A DNA stretch of 64,000 nt from JAFGSI01 sp041287425 (GTDB taxonomy: Bacteria; Chloroflexota; Anaerolineae; Anaerolineales; Villigracilaceae): assembly GCA_041287425.1 (NCBI GenBank), contig JBEULG010000002.1, positions 5,581-69,580 of the forward strand. The letters are read 5' to 3'. The position numbers were made by a program, and so were the translations under genes. The stretch's first letter is position 1, and every line of letters starts with the position of its first letter. The notes below the pieces were generated by a model. The model had not been told where the DNA came from and made no database searches. It was given only the letters and a program-made list of their open reading frames with translations. Positions 34,615-41,815 of this stretch are shown here, in pieces.

Positions 34615-35387
34615 TCCCACACCTTCCAGGGAGCGCGTTTCTCTTGCCAGAGACCCTCCAGCAGCCGCTTATCTCGCAGCGTATCCATGCACTGCCAGAA
34701 ATCGTCGTGACGATAGCCTGCCAACTGCCGGTCAGCGGCCAGCGCCTCCAGGGCATCCGCTTCGAGGCTGCTCGTATCATCTTTCAAATAATCGAAGATG
34801 CCGGGGTTGAAGACCAGAAAGCCGCCGTTGATCCACCCCTCGCCGATTTGGGGCTTCTCGATGAATGTGCTGACCAAATCGCCCTCGAATACTAACCCGC
34901 CGAAACGGGCCGGCGGACGCACGGCCGTCACCGTGGCAATCCGGCCATGGGATTGGTGAAAACGCAACAGGGCATGTAAATCCACATTGCTCACCCCATC
35001 GCCATAGGTCACCATAAATGTCTCCCCCCGTAGCCAGGGTTCCAGGCGCTTGACACGCCCCCCTGTGTATGTGTTCAAGCCCGTTTCGATTAGGTGAATG
35101 GTCCAATCCTCACATTCACGGTCGCGGTCATAAATTTCCACCCGCTGCTGGGCATAGTTGATGGTCATGCTCCCGCCGAGTTCGTATTGATCTCGAAAAT
35201 ACCGCTTGATTTCATTCCCCTTGTATCCCAGCGCGATGAAGAATTCTTTGAAACCGTAGTGGGCATAATAGCGCATGATGTGCCAGAGAATCGGGCGTCC
35301 CCCAATCTCGACCATCGGCTTGGGTCTGTTTTCGGTTTCTTCCGCCAGGCGGGAACCAAAACCACCTGCAAGGATGACGACTTTCAT
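34611..35387 (-). CDS. rfbF: Glucose-1-phosphate cytidylyltransferase
   Basis: 258 aa, matching RfbF length (about 257). VVILAGGFGSRLAEETENRP is the CTP-binding signature with the RfbF-type EET; KPMVEIGGRPILWHIMRYYA and HYGFKEFFIALGYKG are nearly diagnostic, and FMVTYGDGVSNVDLHALLRF carries the metal aspartate. It makes CDP-glucose from CTP and glucose-1-phosphate. It opens the CDP-sugar module, coupled to the upstream WbpE-like aminotransferase and to RfbG by 4-nt overlaps on both sides. Confidence 0.95.
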   Translation of the reverse strand: MKVVILAGGFGSRLAEETENRPKPMVEIGGRPILWHIMRYYAHYGFKEFFIALGYKGNEIKRYFRDQYELGGSMTINYAQQRVEIYDRDRECEDWTIHLIETGLNTYTGGRVKRLEPWLRGETFMVTYGDGVSNVDLHALLRFHQSHGRIATVTAVRPPARFGGLVFEGDLVSTFIEKPQIGEGWINGGFLVFNPGIFDYLKDDTSSLEADALEALAADRQLAGYRHDDFWQCMDTLRDKRLLEGLWQEKRAPWKVWE

Positions 35388-36499
35388 TTTCTCTTCCCTA
35401 AAGCCAGATTATCTGCCAGCGCGGAACAAATCGCTTGCACTTGTTCTCTCTCCAACTCCGGGTACAAGGGCAGCGCCAGCAATGCGCGGCTGGCCTGCTC
35501 GGCCAGCGGGAACTGCCCGGCCTGGTAACCCAGAGGGTGACAAGGCTCGGCCAAATGCAGGGGCTGGGGATAATAGACTTCACTCGCAATGCCGGCCTTT
35601 TTCAACTCTTGCTGGAGTTCGTCCCGCTGCGAAAGCGAAATCACGTATAAATGATAGACATGGGTACGATTCGGCGCCTCGAGCGGCAAGCCCAGCGGCA
35701 GGTCCGCCAGCAGGCGATGGTAGAGGGCCGCGATTTCCCTGCGGCGGCGATTCCACTCATCCAGGTGGCGCAACTTGACTCGCAGCACGGCCGCCTGCAA
35801 CTCGTCCAGGCGTGAGTTGTAGCCCAGCATTTCGGGAAAGTATTTCTTCTTCCAGCCGTGCGTGCGCAGCATGCGCATGCTTTCCGCCAGCCGGTCGTCG
35901 TTCGTGGTCAGCATGCCTCCGTCGCCGTAGCCGCCCAGATTCTTGCTGGGGAAGAAACTCAGGCAGCCCACATCGCCCAGCGCGCCGGTCTTTCTGCCCT
36001 TGTACTCGGCGCCAAACGCCTGTGCGTTGTCCTCAATCACGGCCAGGTGATATTCCCGCGCCAGCGTCAGAATCTCGTCCATGTCGGCCGGCTGGCCGTA
36101 AAGGTGGACGGGGAGGATGGCTTTGGTCGCCGGCGTGATGGCCGTCTCAACCTGCTCGACCGCCATGAGATACGTCCCCGGCTGGATATCCACGAACACC
36201 GGCCGCGCCCCCACCGAGAGGACGGCGCCCGCTGTGGCGAAGAAACTATACGCCGGCACGATGACCTCGTCCCCCGCGCCGATGCCGAGGGCGCGCAGGG
36301 CGATGACGAGGGCGTCGGTGCCGGAGGCCACGCCAATGGCATGCCTGACCCCCAGGTAGTCTGCCACTTCGGCCTCGAAAGCCGCCACCTGCGGCCCAAG
36401 GATGAAACGCCCCGACTCGAGCACCGAGAGAACCGCCGCGTCGATTTCGTCCTTGATGGCGCGGTACTGGGCAGTCAAATCAACGAGAGGAATGTTCAT
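35384..36499 (-). CDS. wbpE: DegT/DnrJ/EryC1 aminotransferase (WbpE-like)
   Basis: 371 aa PLP enzyme. GVASGTDALVIALRALGIGA binds phosphate, AVIEDNAQAFGAEYKGRKTG is the ring-binding strand, and GCLSFFPSKNLGGYGDGGM holds the catalytic lysine. The start IPLVDLTAQYRAIKDEIDAA is typical of WbpE/WlbC, which aminate the 3-keto group of UDP-GlcNAc-3-keto-uronic acid. Its two upstream neighbours are the WbpD-like acetyltransferase and the WbpB-like oxidoreductase of that pathway, all joined by ATGA overlaps. The ATG at 36499 lies at the overlap; the long upstream frame is a shadow of wbpD. Confidence 0.88.
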   Translation of the reverse strand: MNIPLVDLTAQYRAIKDEIDAAVLSVLESGRFILGPQVAAFEAEVADYLGVRHAIGVASGTDALVIALRALGIGAGDEVIVPAYSFFATAGAVLSVGARPVFVDIQPGTYLMAVEQVETAITPATKAILPVHLYGQPADMDEILTLAREYHLAVIEDNAQAFGAEYKGRKTGALGDVGCLSFFPSKNLGGYGDGGMLTTNDDRLAESMRMLRTHGWKKKYFPEMLGYNSRLDELQAAVLRVKLRHLDEWNRRRREIAALYHRLLADLPLGLPLEAPNRTHVYHLYVISLSQRDELQQELKKAGIASEVYYPQPLHLAEPCHPLGYQAGQFPLAEQASRALLALPLYPELEREQVQAICSALADNLALGKRK

Positions 36500-37086
36500 G
36501 CCGCCTCCTCCAGCGGAGCAACGGTCAGCCCCTCCTTGCGGTAGGCGCGCCCGCAGGCCGGGCAGCGCGCCTGCTCCTCGCCTTCCACCCGCTCGAAGGG
36601 CAGGCGCACCCCGCACCGACACATCCAGCCCTGGATTCGGCCGGGGTTGCCGTACACCAGCGCATAGTCCGGCACGTCCTTCGTGACCACCGCCCCCGCC
36701 CCGATGAAACAATAGCGCCCCAGCGTCACCCCGCACACGATGGTGGCGTTGGCCCCGATGCTCGCCCCGCGTTTGACCAGGGTCGGCTGGTATTCGTCCT
36801 TGCGGTTGACCTGGCTGCGCGGATTGACCACGTTGGTGAAGACCATCGAAGGCCCCAGGAAAACATCATCCTCGATCTGAACGCCGGTGTACACAGAAAC
36901 GTTGTTCTGAATCTTGACGTTGTTCCCGATGGTGACGCGGCTGGCCACGAACACGTTCTGGCCGAGATTGCAGCCCGCCCCGATGACGGCCTCGTTCATG
37001 ATGTGGCAGAAATGCCAGATTTTGGTGCCTTCACCGATGACGGCGCCCTCATCCACATAACTGGATTCATGCACGAAATAACTCAT
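36496..37086 (-). CDS. wbpD: Hexapeptide-repeat sugar N-acetyltransferase (WbpD/WlbB-like)
   Basis: 196 aa. A left-handed beta-helix runs from VDEGAVIGEGTKIWHFCHIM through about five hexapeptide coils to IVCGVTLGRYCFIGAGAVVT, with FTNVVNPRSQVNRKDEY as the active-site loop of WbpD/WlbB. These acetylate the 3-amino group of a UDP-2-acetamido-3-amino-uronic acid. The C-terminus carries an extra zinc-ribbon-like tail, CRCG then CPACGRAY. Coupled to wbpB and wbpE by ATGA overlaps. Confidence 0.9.
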   Translation of the reverse strand: MSYFVHESSYVDEGAVIGEGTKIWHFCHIMNEAVIGAGCNLGQNVFVASRVTIGNNVKIQNNVSVYTGVQIEDDVFLGPSMVFTNVVNPRSQVNRKDEYQPTLVKRGASIGANATIVCGVTLGRYCFIGAGAVVTKDVPDYALVYGNPGRIQGWMCRCGVRLPFERVEGEEQARCPACGRAYRKEGLTVAPLEEAA

Positions 37087-38042
37087 CCCGGACCTCCAGC
37101 CTGCTTCAGGGCCGGATGCGCATCCGAATCCGCTGCCACAACCTGCGCCGTGCGAATCCGGTAGGTCAGTTCGATGGACGGACGGGCATCGGCAATGCCA
37201 AAACCGCGCCCGGCCAGAGTCTCTTCGTAGATGCGCGTGTGCAAATCGGTGAAGCCCTCCGAAAATTCAAGCGCTTCACCGTCCACGCTGATGGAACGGT
37301 AAGTGGTCTTGCCAGCCGCTTTGGCCTCCGGCGGCAAATCGGCCGGGTCCACCGAGAGGAACCACCTCACCCGCGCCTGCTCCAGTTCGACCCAGCCGCT
37401 CACCCGCCTGTCGTCGGCGTGATAGACCTTGAGAGCGCCGGCCGGCCCGAACAGCCACAGCAACAGGTCGAACAAATGAATGCCAATATTGGTCGCCACG
37501 CCTCCCGATTTCTCCGCCTGTCCCTTCCAGGAGACATGATACCAGTTGCCCCGGCTGGTGATATAAGTCAGCACCACCTCGCGCCGACGGCCGGGATTCT
37601 GCTCCAGTTTGGCCTTCAACGCGAGCAGCGCCGGATGAACCCGCAATTGCAGCACGGTGTTGATGCGCCGGCCGGTCTCGGCCTCCAGTTCGGCCAGGGC
37701 GTCCAAATTCCAGGGGTTGATGACCAGCGGCTTCTCGCAGATGACATCCGCGCCCACCCGCAGCGCCAGGCGGCAGTGCGCATCGTGGAGGTAATTCGGC
37801 GAGCAAATACTCACATAGTGGACGCGATTCTCCGCCGGGCCGCGGCGCAGTTTCTCCAAATGACGGTCGAAGCGCTCGATTTCGGTAAAGAAATGAATAT
37901 CGAAACCGAACTGGTCCAAAATCCCGACCGAATCCTTCGGATCGACCGCTGCCACGAGGCGGTTGCCCGTATCGCGAATCGCCCGCAAATGACGCGGCGC
38001 CACGTAGCCGCCTACGCCGATGATGGCAAAGTTATAGGTCAT
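37083..38042 (-). CDS. wbpB: UDP-GlcNAc-uronate 3-dehydrogenase (WbpB/WlbA-like, Gfo/Idh/MocA)
   Basis: 319 aa. Rossmann loop NFAIIGVGGYVAPRHLRAIR, then SICSPNYLHDAHCRLALRVG and DVICEKPLVINPWNLDAL, whose E-K-P is the catalytic-lysine motif of the family, and GGVATNIGIHLFDLLLWLFG with the second active-site pair. WbpB/WlbA oxidises C-3 of UDP-GlcNAcA with tightly bound NAD. The needed UDP-GlcNAc 6-dehydrogenase (WbpA) is not in the window. It overlaps the regulator gene and wbpD by 4 nt each. Confidence 0.9.
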   Translation of the reverse strand: MTYNFAIIGVGGYVAPRHLRAIRDTGNRLVAAVDPKDSVGILDQFGFDIHFFTEIERFDRHLEKLRRGPAENRVHYVSICSPNYLHDAHCRLALRVGADVICEKPLVINPWNLDALAELEAETGRRINTVLQLRVHPALLALKAKLEQNPGRRREVVLTYITSRGNWYHVSWKGQAEKSGGVATNIGIHLFDLLLWLFGPAGALKVYHADDRRVSGWVELEQARVRWFLSVDPADLPPEAKAAGKTTYRSISVDGEALEFSEGFTDLHTRIYEETLAGRGFGIADARPSIELTYRIRTAQVVAADSDAHPALKQAGGPG

Positions 38043-38590
38043 CGAAAAACCGTCCCTGTGTTCGAAACAGCGCCATCCTCCTGGTCGTTCTGAGAGGAAA
38101 GCGCTTCGCCGACCGCCGCCGGATAGATAACCTGATACCCATCCTGCTCGTGCCGCAACACGACCGCCTCCCCGGAAGCCTCCAGCGAGAGGCCGGCCTC
38201 GATGCAGGTCAGGCGCAGGATATCCATGATTTCGTCATCCCCCTCGAAACGAACGCGCGAGATACCCTCGGCCTTCAATCGGGCGACCACCGCCCTGGCC
38301 TGCTGGCGGAACGATTGATAGACGCGCAGCGAATCTTTGGCGTATTGGAGCGCCCGCTGGGTGAAGACGGCCATGCCCTCCGGCGTCAGGTCATATTGCA
38401 GGCGCGTGCGGTTCAAATGCGAGACCTTGACCCAGCCGCGGCTGATCAGCCGCTTGATGTACCAGTTCACGCTGCCGACCGCCATTCCCAGACGCCGCGA
38501 AAGCGTCGCCTGGGTGACCAGCGAATCGCGGGCAATCTCGTTCAAGACTTCATATTCGTGGCGTTCGATATCGGCCATGGGATGCAGCAT
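38039..38590 (-). CDS. Winged-helix transcriptional regulator of the glycan operon
   Basis: 183 aa. The first 75 residues are a winged helix-turn-helix: HEYEVLNEIARDSLVTQATL, then LSRRLGMAVGSVNWYIKRLI as the recognition helix and the wing ending in YDLTPEGMAVFT. The C-terminal part (ARLKAEGISRVRFEGDDEIM) looks like a small alpha/beta sensor domain. Related MarR/TrmB-like proteins often head exopolysaccharide loci. It is the first gene behind a strong promoter (38602-38630), with wbpB coupled by a 4-nt overlap, so it may regulate its own operon. The ATG at 38590 has only a 5-nt leader; ATG 38578 is an alternative. Confidence 0.8.
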   Translation of the reverse strand: MLHPMADIERHEYEVLNEIARDSLVTQATLSRRLGMAVGSVNWYIKRLISRGWVKVSHLNRTRLQYDLTPEGMAVFTQRALQYAKDSLRVYQSFRQQARAVVARLKAEGISRVRFEGDDEIMDILRLTCIEAGLSLEASGEAVVLRHEQDGYQVIYPAAVGEALSSQNDQEDGAVSNTGTVFR

Positions 38591-38601
38591 TCAGTTTTTG
38601 A

Positions 38602-38630
38602 ATTCTCACACAGAACGCCGACTTTGTCAA
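38602..38630 (-). promoter_or_regulatory. Strong internal promoter of the glycan operon
   Basis: Read on the minus strand: TTGACA (38630-38625), a 17-bp spacer and GAGAAT (38607-38602) preceded by TGT (an extended -10). The predicted +1 is 38595, 5 nt before the ATG at 38590. It lies in the 57-bp gap between the regulator start and the WbpI-like stop, and would drive the genes from the regulator leftwards. Confidence 0.75.
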
Positions 38631-38647
38631 GCGCGAGGGAAGAAACC

Positions 38648-39715
38648 TCAGGGCAGGGCGCACAGCAGGTCGCGGATTTTCTCGGCCGCGTGACCGTCCC
38701 CGTAAAACGACGGGCGCTCGGCGGGCGGACGCCAATCGGCATACGCCGCCAGAATCCGCTCCGGGTTGGCCCCCGCCAATCGATTCCAGCCCGCCTCGAC
38801 CGTCTCCACCCACTCGGTCTCCTCCCGCAGGGTGATGCAGCGCACCCCGGCCAGATAAGCCTCCTTTTGGATGCCGCCCGAGTCCGTCAGAATGCACTCG
38901 GCGTTTTCTTCCAAACTCAGCATGTCGAGGTAACCCAGCGGTTCGAGAACGGTGACGTTGGCGGGGACAGAAATGCCGAATTGGGTCAGCAATTTGCGGG
39001 TGCGCGGGTGGAGCGGCAGGATGACCGGCAGCGGCAACCGCCCCAGGGCGGTAAAGATGCCGCTCAGGTTGCCGGCCTCGTCCGTGTTGCCGGCGCGGTG
39101 GACCGTCGCCAGGGCGTAGCCCCCTCGGCGCAGCCCCAGGCGGGACAAGACGTCGGAGCGGGCGCGCGCCGCCGCCAGGTTGTAGAGGAAGGCGTCGTAC
39201 ATCACATCTCCCACCAGATGAACGCCTGCTCGAATCCCTTCCAGCGCCAGATTGTGGACCGCCGCTTCGGTCGGACAGAACAGCAAGGTCGAGAGATGGT
39301 CGGCGACGAGGCGGTTGATTTCCTCCGGCATCGCCCGGTTGAAGGACCTCAGGCCGGCCTCCACGTGGGCGAGCGGAATGCCCGCCTTGGCCGCCGCCAG
39401 CGCCCCCGCCAGGGTGGAATTGGTGTCGCCGTAAACAAGCACCAGGTCGGGTTTAATCTCGGTCAGAACCCGCTCGAGGGCAATCAGCATCTGGCCGGTC
39501 TGCTCGCCGTGCGAACCGCTGCCGATTCCCAAATTGCAGCAGGGGGCCGGCAGGCCCATCTCGGCGAAGAAAATCTCCGACATGCCGTAGTCGTAATGCT
39601 GGCCGGTATGAATCAGCCGCTCGTCGCAGTGACCGGCCAGGGCGCGCGAGACCGGGGCGGCCTTGATGAATTGCGGGCGGGCGCCCACAATCGAGGCGAT
39701 GACCTTAGCGCTCAT
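38648..39715 (-). CDS. wbpI: UDP-N-acetylglucosamine-type 2-epimerase, non-hydrolysing (WbpI/WecB-like)
   Basis: 355 aa. ASIVGARPQFIKAAPVSRAL is the family opening, VLVYGDTNSTLAGALAAAKA and HVEAGLRSFNRAMPEEINR the nucleotide-sugar site, and LTDSGGIQKEAYLAGVRCI, with LREETEWVETVEAGWN, the UDP-binding C-terminal domain. The text LFCPTEAAVHNLALEGIRAG and GDVMYDAFLYN is closer to WbpI than to WecB. WbpI inverts C-2 of UDP-GlcNAc3NAcA to the mannuronic acid form, the last step after WbpB, WbpE and WbpD, which lie just downstream. WecB activity on UDP-GlcNAc is the alternative. Confidence 0.87.
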   Translation of the reverse strand: MSAKVIASIVGARPQFIKAAPVSRALAGHCDERLIHTGQHYDYGMSEIFFAEMGLPAPCCNLGIGSGSHGEQTGQMLIALERVLTEIKPDLVLVYGDTNSTLAGALAAAKAGIPLAHVEAGLRSFNRAMPEEINRLVADHLSTLLFCPTEAAVHNLALEGIRAGVHLVGDVMYDAFLYNLAAARARSDVLSRLGLRRGGYALATVHRAGNTDEAGNLSGIFTALGRLPLPVILPLHPRTRKLLTQFGISVPANVTVLEPLGYLDMLSLEENAECILTDSGGIQKEAYLAGVRCITLREETEWVETVEAGWNRLAGANPERILAAYADWRPPAERPSFYGDGHAAEKIRDLLCALP

Positions 39716-40838
39716 CGAGAACTTCCCGGAAAATCGTTTCGTAGCGTTCGACCACCCGCCGCAGATCGAATACGGCTGCCTTTTCCCGGCTCGCCCGTTT
39801 GCACCCCCGCAGACGGGCCGAATCGCTCAGCAGCAGCCTCAGCCCGGCGGCAAACTCGGACGGGTGAGCGCGGTCCACGAGAAAGCCGTTGCGGCCGTCC
39901 TCGACCACGTCCACGAAACCGCCGATTCGGCTGGCTACGATGGCCAGGCCGCTGGCCAGCGCCTGGACCCCCACCACCGGCAGCCCCTCCGAAAGGGAGG
40001 GCATGAAAAGAATGTCGCTGCGGGAAAACCAGTCCGTCACCTGTTCGGGGGTCAGCCAACCCGTCAGGAGGATGCGGTCCTCCAGACCGTGCTCTTGAAT
40101 CTGGCGCTCCACCTCGCCGCGCAGCGGCCCGTCGCCGATGAGGACGGCCTGCCAGGCCAGGTCTCTCAATTCGACCAGCGTGCGCACGATTTGGAGGGGA
40201 TCTTTCTGGGGAACGAAGCGTCCGGCAAAGACGAGGCGCGGCGGCGTGCCCGGCTCTTCCGGCGAGGCCGAAGCCGCCTCGAGATCCACCCCATTGGGGA
40301 CGACTTCGATGGGCACCGGATAGTGCTGCTGCGCCAGGCTGCGGGTGTATTCGCTGACGGCGACCACCCGCCGGGCGCCGCGCCAGATGGGAGGCGTGAA
40401 CGGCAAGAGCCAGCGGAACCAGCGCCCGGTTTTCTCCGGCACGCCGCCGGGCACATCGCCGAGATGAGCGGTCAAGACGTAGGACAAACCCGTCAAGCGC
40501 GCCAGCATCCAGGCCAGCGCCCCGGCCGGGACGGCAAAATGCCCATGAATCAGGTCCGGTTTCCAGCGCCGAATCAGCGGCAAGCCGGCGGCCAGTCCCA
40601 CCAGCAGATAAGCGCCCATCGGGAGCAGACCGGCGCGGAAGGCCTCCCGCCGCAGGGAAGGCAGGCGCACCACCTCCAGGCCGTCGGCCGTTTCGCGGCG
40701 CGGCAGGCCGGGCAGGTGAGCGGTCAGCACCGTGATTCGATGACCGCGCCGCGCCAGGCCGCGGCAAATCTCCTGGGCGGCGCGTCCGCCCCCGCCGCCT
40801 ACGGGCGGGAATTCATGGATAAGCACCAAAATCTTCAT
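39705..40838 (-). CDS. GT4-family glycosyltransferase
   Basis: 377 aa, GT-B fold. KILVLIHEFPPVGGGGGRAA is the glycine-rich N-terminal loop, DLIHGHFAVPAGALAWMLA and TAHLGDVPGG the acceptor side, PRLVFAGRFVPQKDPLQIVR the hinge and donor strand, and MPSLSEGLPVVGVQALASGL the EX7E region with Q in place of the second Glu. The ATG at 40838 overlaps the stop of the GT2 gene (ATGA); the end overlaps the WbpI-like gene by 11 nt. It adds one sugar of the repeat unit; which one is unknown. Confidence 0.86.
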   Translation of the reverse strand: MKILVLIHEFPPVGGGGGRAAQEICRGLARRGHRITVLTAHLPGLPRRETADGLEVVRLPSLRREAFRAGLLPMGAYLLVGLAAGLPLIRRWKPDLIHGHFAVPAGALAWMLARLTGLSYVLTAHLGDVPGGVPEKTGRWFRWLLPFTPPIWRGARRVVAVSEYTRSLAQQHYPVPIEVVPNGVDLEAASASPEEPGTPPRLVFAGRFVPQKDPLQIVRTLVELRDLAWQAVLIGDGPLRGEVERQIQEHGLEDRILLTGWLTPEQVTDWFSRSDILFMPSLSEGLPVVGVQALASGLAIVASRIGGFVDVVEDGRNGFLVDRAHPSEFAAGLRLLLSDSARLRGCKRASREKAAVFDLRRVVERYETIFREVLDER

Positions 40839-41815
40839 GGACGGTCGTCGTCCGAGGGCGGAAGGTTGAACGTCTCGCGCACCCGATAGGTCGGTTTGTG
40901 CTGCGACTCGTAGTAGGTGCGCACGAGCATCTCGGCAATCAAGCCCATCAGGATGGACTGGAAACCCAGAATGAAGAACATGGCGCTCATCTGGAAGAAG
41001 GGCGAGGTGAAGGGGGAAATTCCAAAGGCCAGGCGGCGAATCATCAGAAAGAGAATGGTCGCCGCGCTGAGCAGCATCAGCCCGACGCCCGTGCCGCCGA
41101 AGAGGTAGATGGGTTTGTGGAAATAACTGAGCAGGAAGCGCACCGTCAACAGGTCGAGGATGACCTTGAGCGTGCGTTCCAGACCATATTTCGTCTTGCC
41201 GTAGCGGCGGGGATGGTGACGCACCGGCATTTCGGTAATCTTCGCCCCGGCTGCATAGGCATAGACGGGAATGAAGCGGTGCATCTCGCCGTAGAGGCGG
41301 AAACCGCCCAGCACTTCGCGGCGATAGGCTTTGAGCGTGCAACCGTAATCGTGCAGGTGGACGCCCGTCACCCAGGAGATGAGCGCGTTGGCCAGCCGCG
41401 ACGGCAGGGTGCGGGTCAGGAAGGTGTCCTTGCGCTCCTTGCGCCAGCCGCTGACCACGTCGTAGCCCCCGTTCAGTTTTTCCAGCAGCAGGGGAATATC
41501 GGCGGGGTCGTTCTGCAAGTCGGCGTCCAGCAAGACCAGGATGTTGCCCTGGGCGAAATCAATGCCGGCGGCGATGGCGGCCGTCTGGCCGAAATTGCGG
41601 CGCAGCACGACGACCCGCACATGAGCGGCGTCTTGGGCGGCCAGCCGCTGCAAGACCTCGCCGCTGCCGTCCTGGCTGCCATCGTCCACGAAGATGACTT
41701 CCCAGGGGTGGGGCAGCGGGTCGAGGGCGGCGTGCAGCGCCTCGAACAGGAGGGGCAGGTTTTCCACCTCGTTATAGACCGGGATGACGATAGACAGGGT
41801 GTTTTTGGTTTTCAT
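40835..41815 (-). CDS. GT2 polyprenyl-phosphate sugar transferase (DPM1/ArnC/GtrB-like)
   Basis: 326 aa. The catalytic GT-A domain shows SIVIPVYNEVENLPLLFEAL, VIFVDDGSQDGS, and VLLDADLQNDPADIP with the DxD-type metal site. The C-terminal third has two long hydrophobic segments (around YLFGGTGVGLMLLSAATILF and FQMSAMFFILGFQSILMGLI), the layout of ArnC/GtrB enzymes that put a sugar on undecaprenyl phosphate. The gene before it is a GT39-type transferase that would use this lipid-linked donor outside the membrane; the two overlap by 4 nt. Confidence 0.88.
   Translation of the reverse strand: MKTKNTLSIVIPVYNEVENLPLLFEALHAALDPLPHPWEVIFVDDGSQDGSGEVLQRLAAQDAAHVRVVVLRRNFGQTAAIAAGIDFAQGNILVLLDADLQNDPADIPLLLEKLNGGYDVVSGWRKERKDTFLTRTLPSRLANALISWVTGVHLHDYGCTLKAYRREVLGGFRLYGEMHRFIPVYAYAAGAKITEMPVRHHPRRYGKTKYGLERTLKVILDLLTVRFLLSYFHKPIYLFGGTGVGLMLLSAATILFLMIRRLAFGISPFTSPFFQMSAMFFILGFQSILMGLIAEMLVRTYYESQHKPTYRVRETFNLPPSDDDRP

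Noticed and set aside
38150..40006. Plus-strand open frame of 618 codons
   Set aside because: Antisense to the regulator, WbpI and GT4 genes, all of which have motif support.
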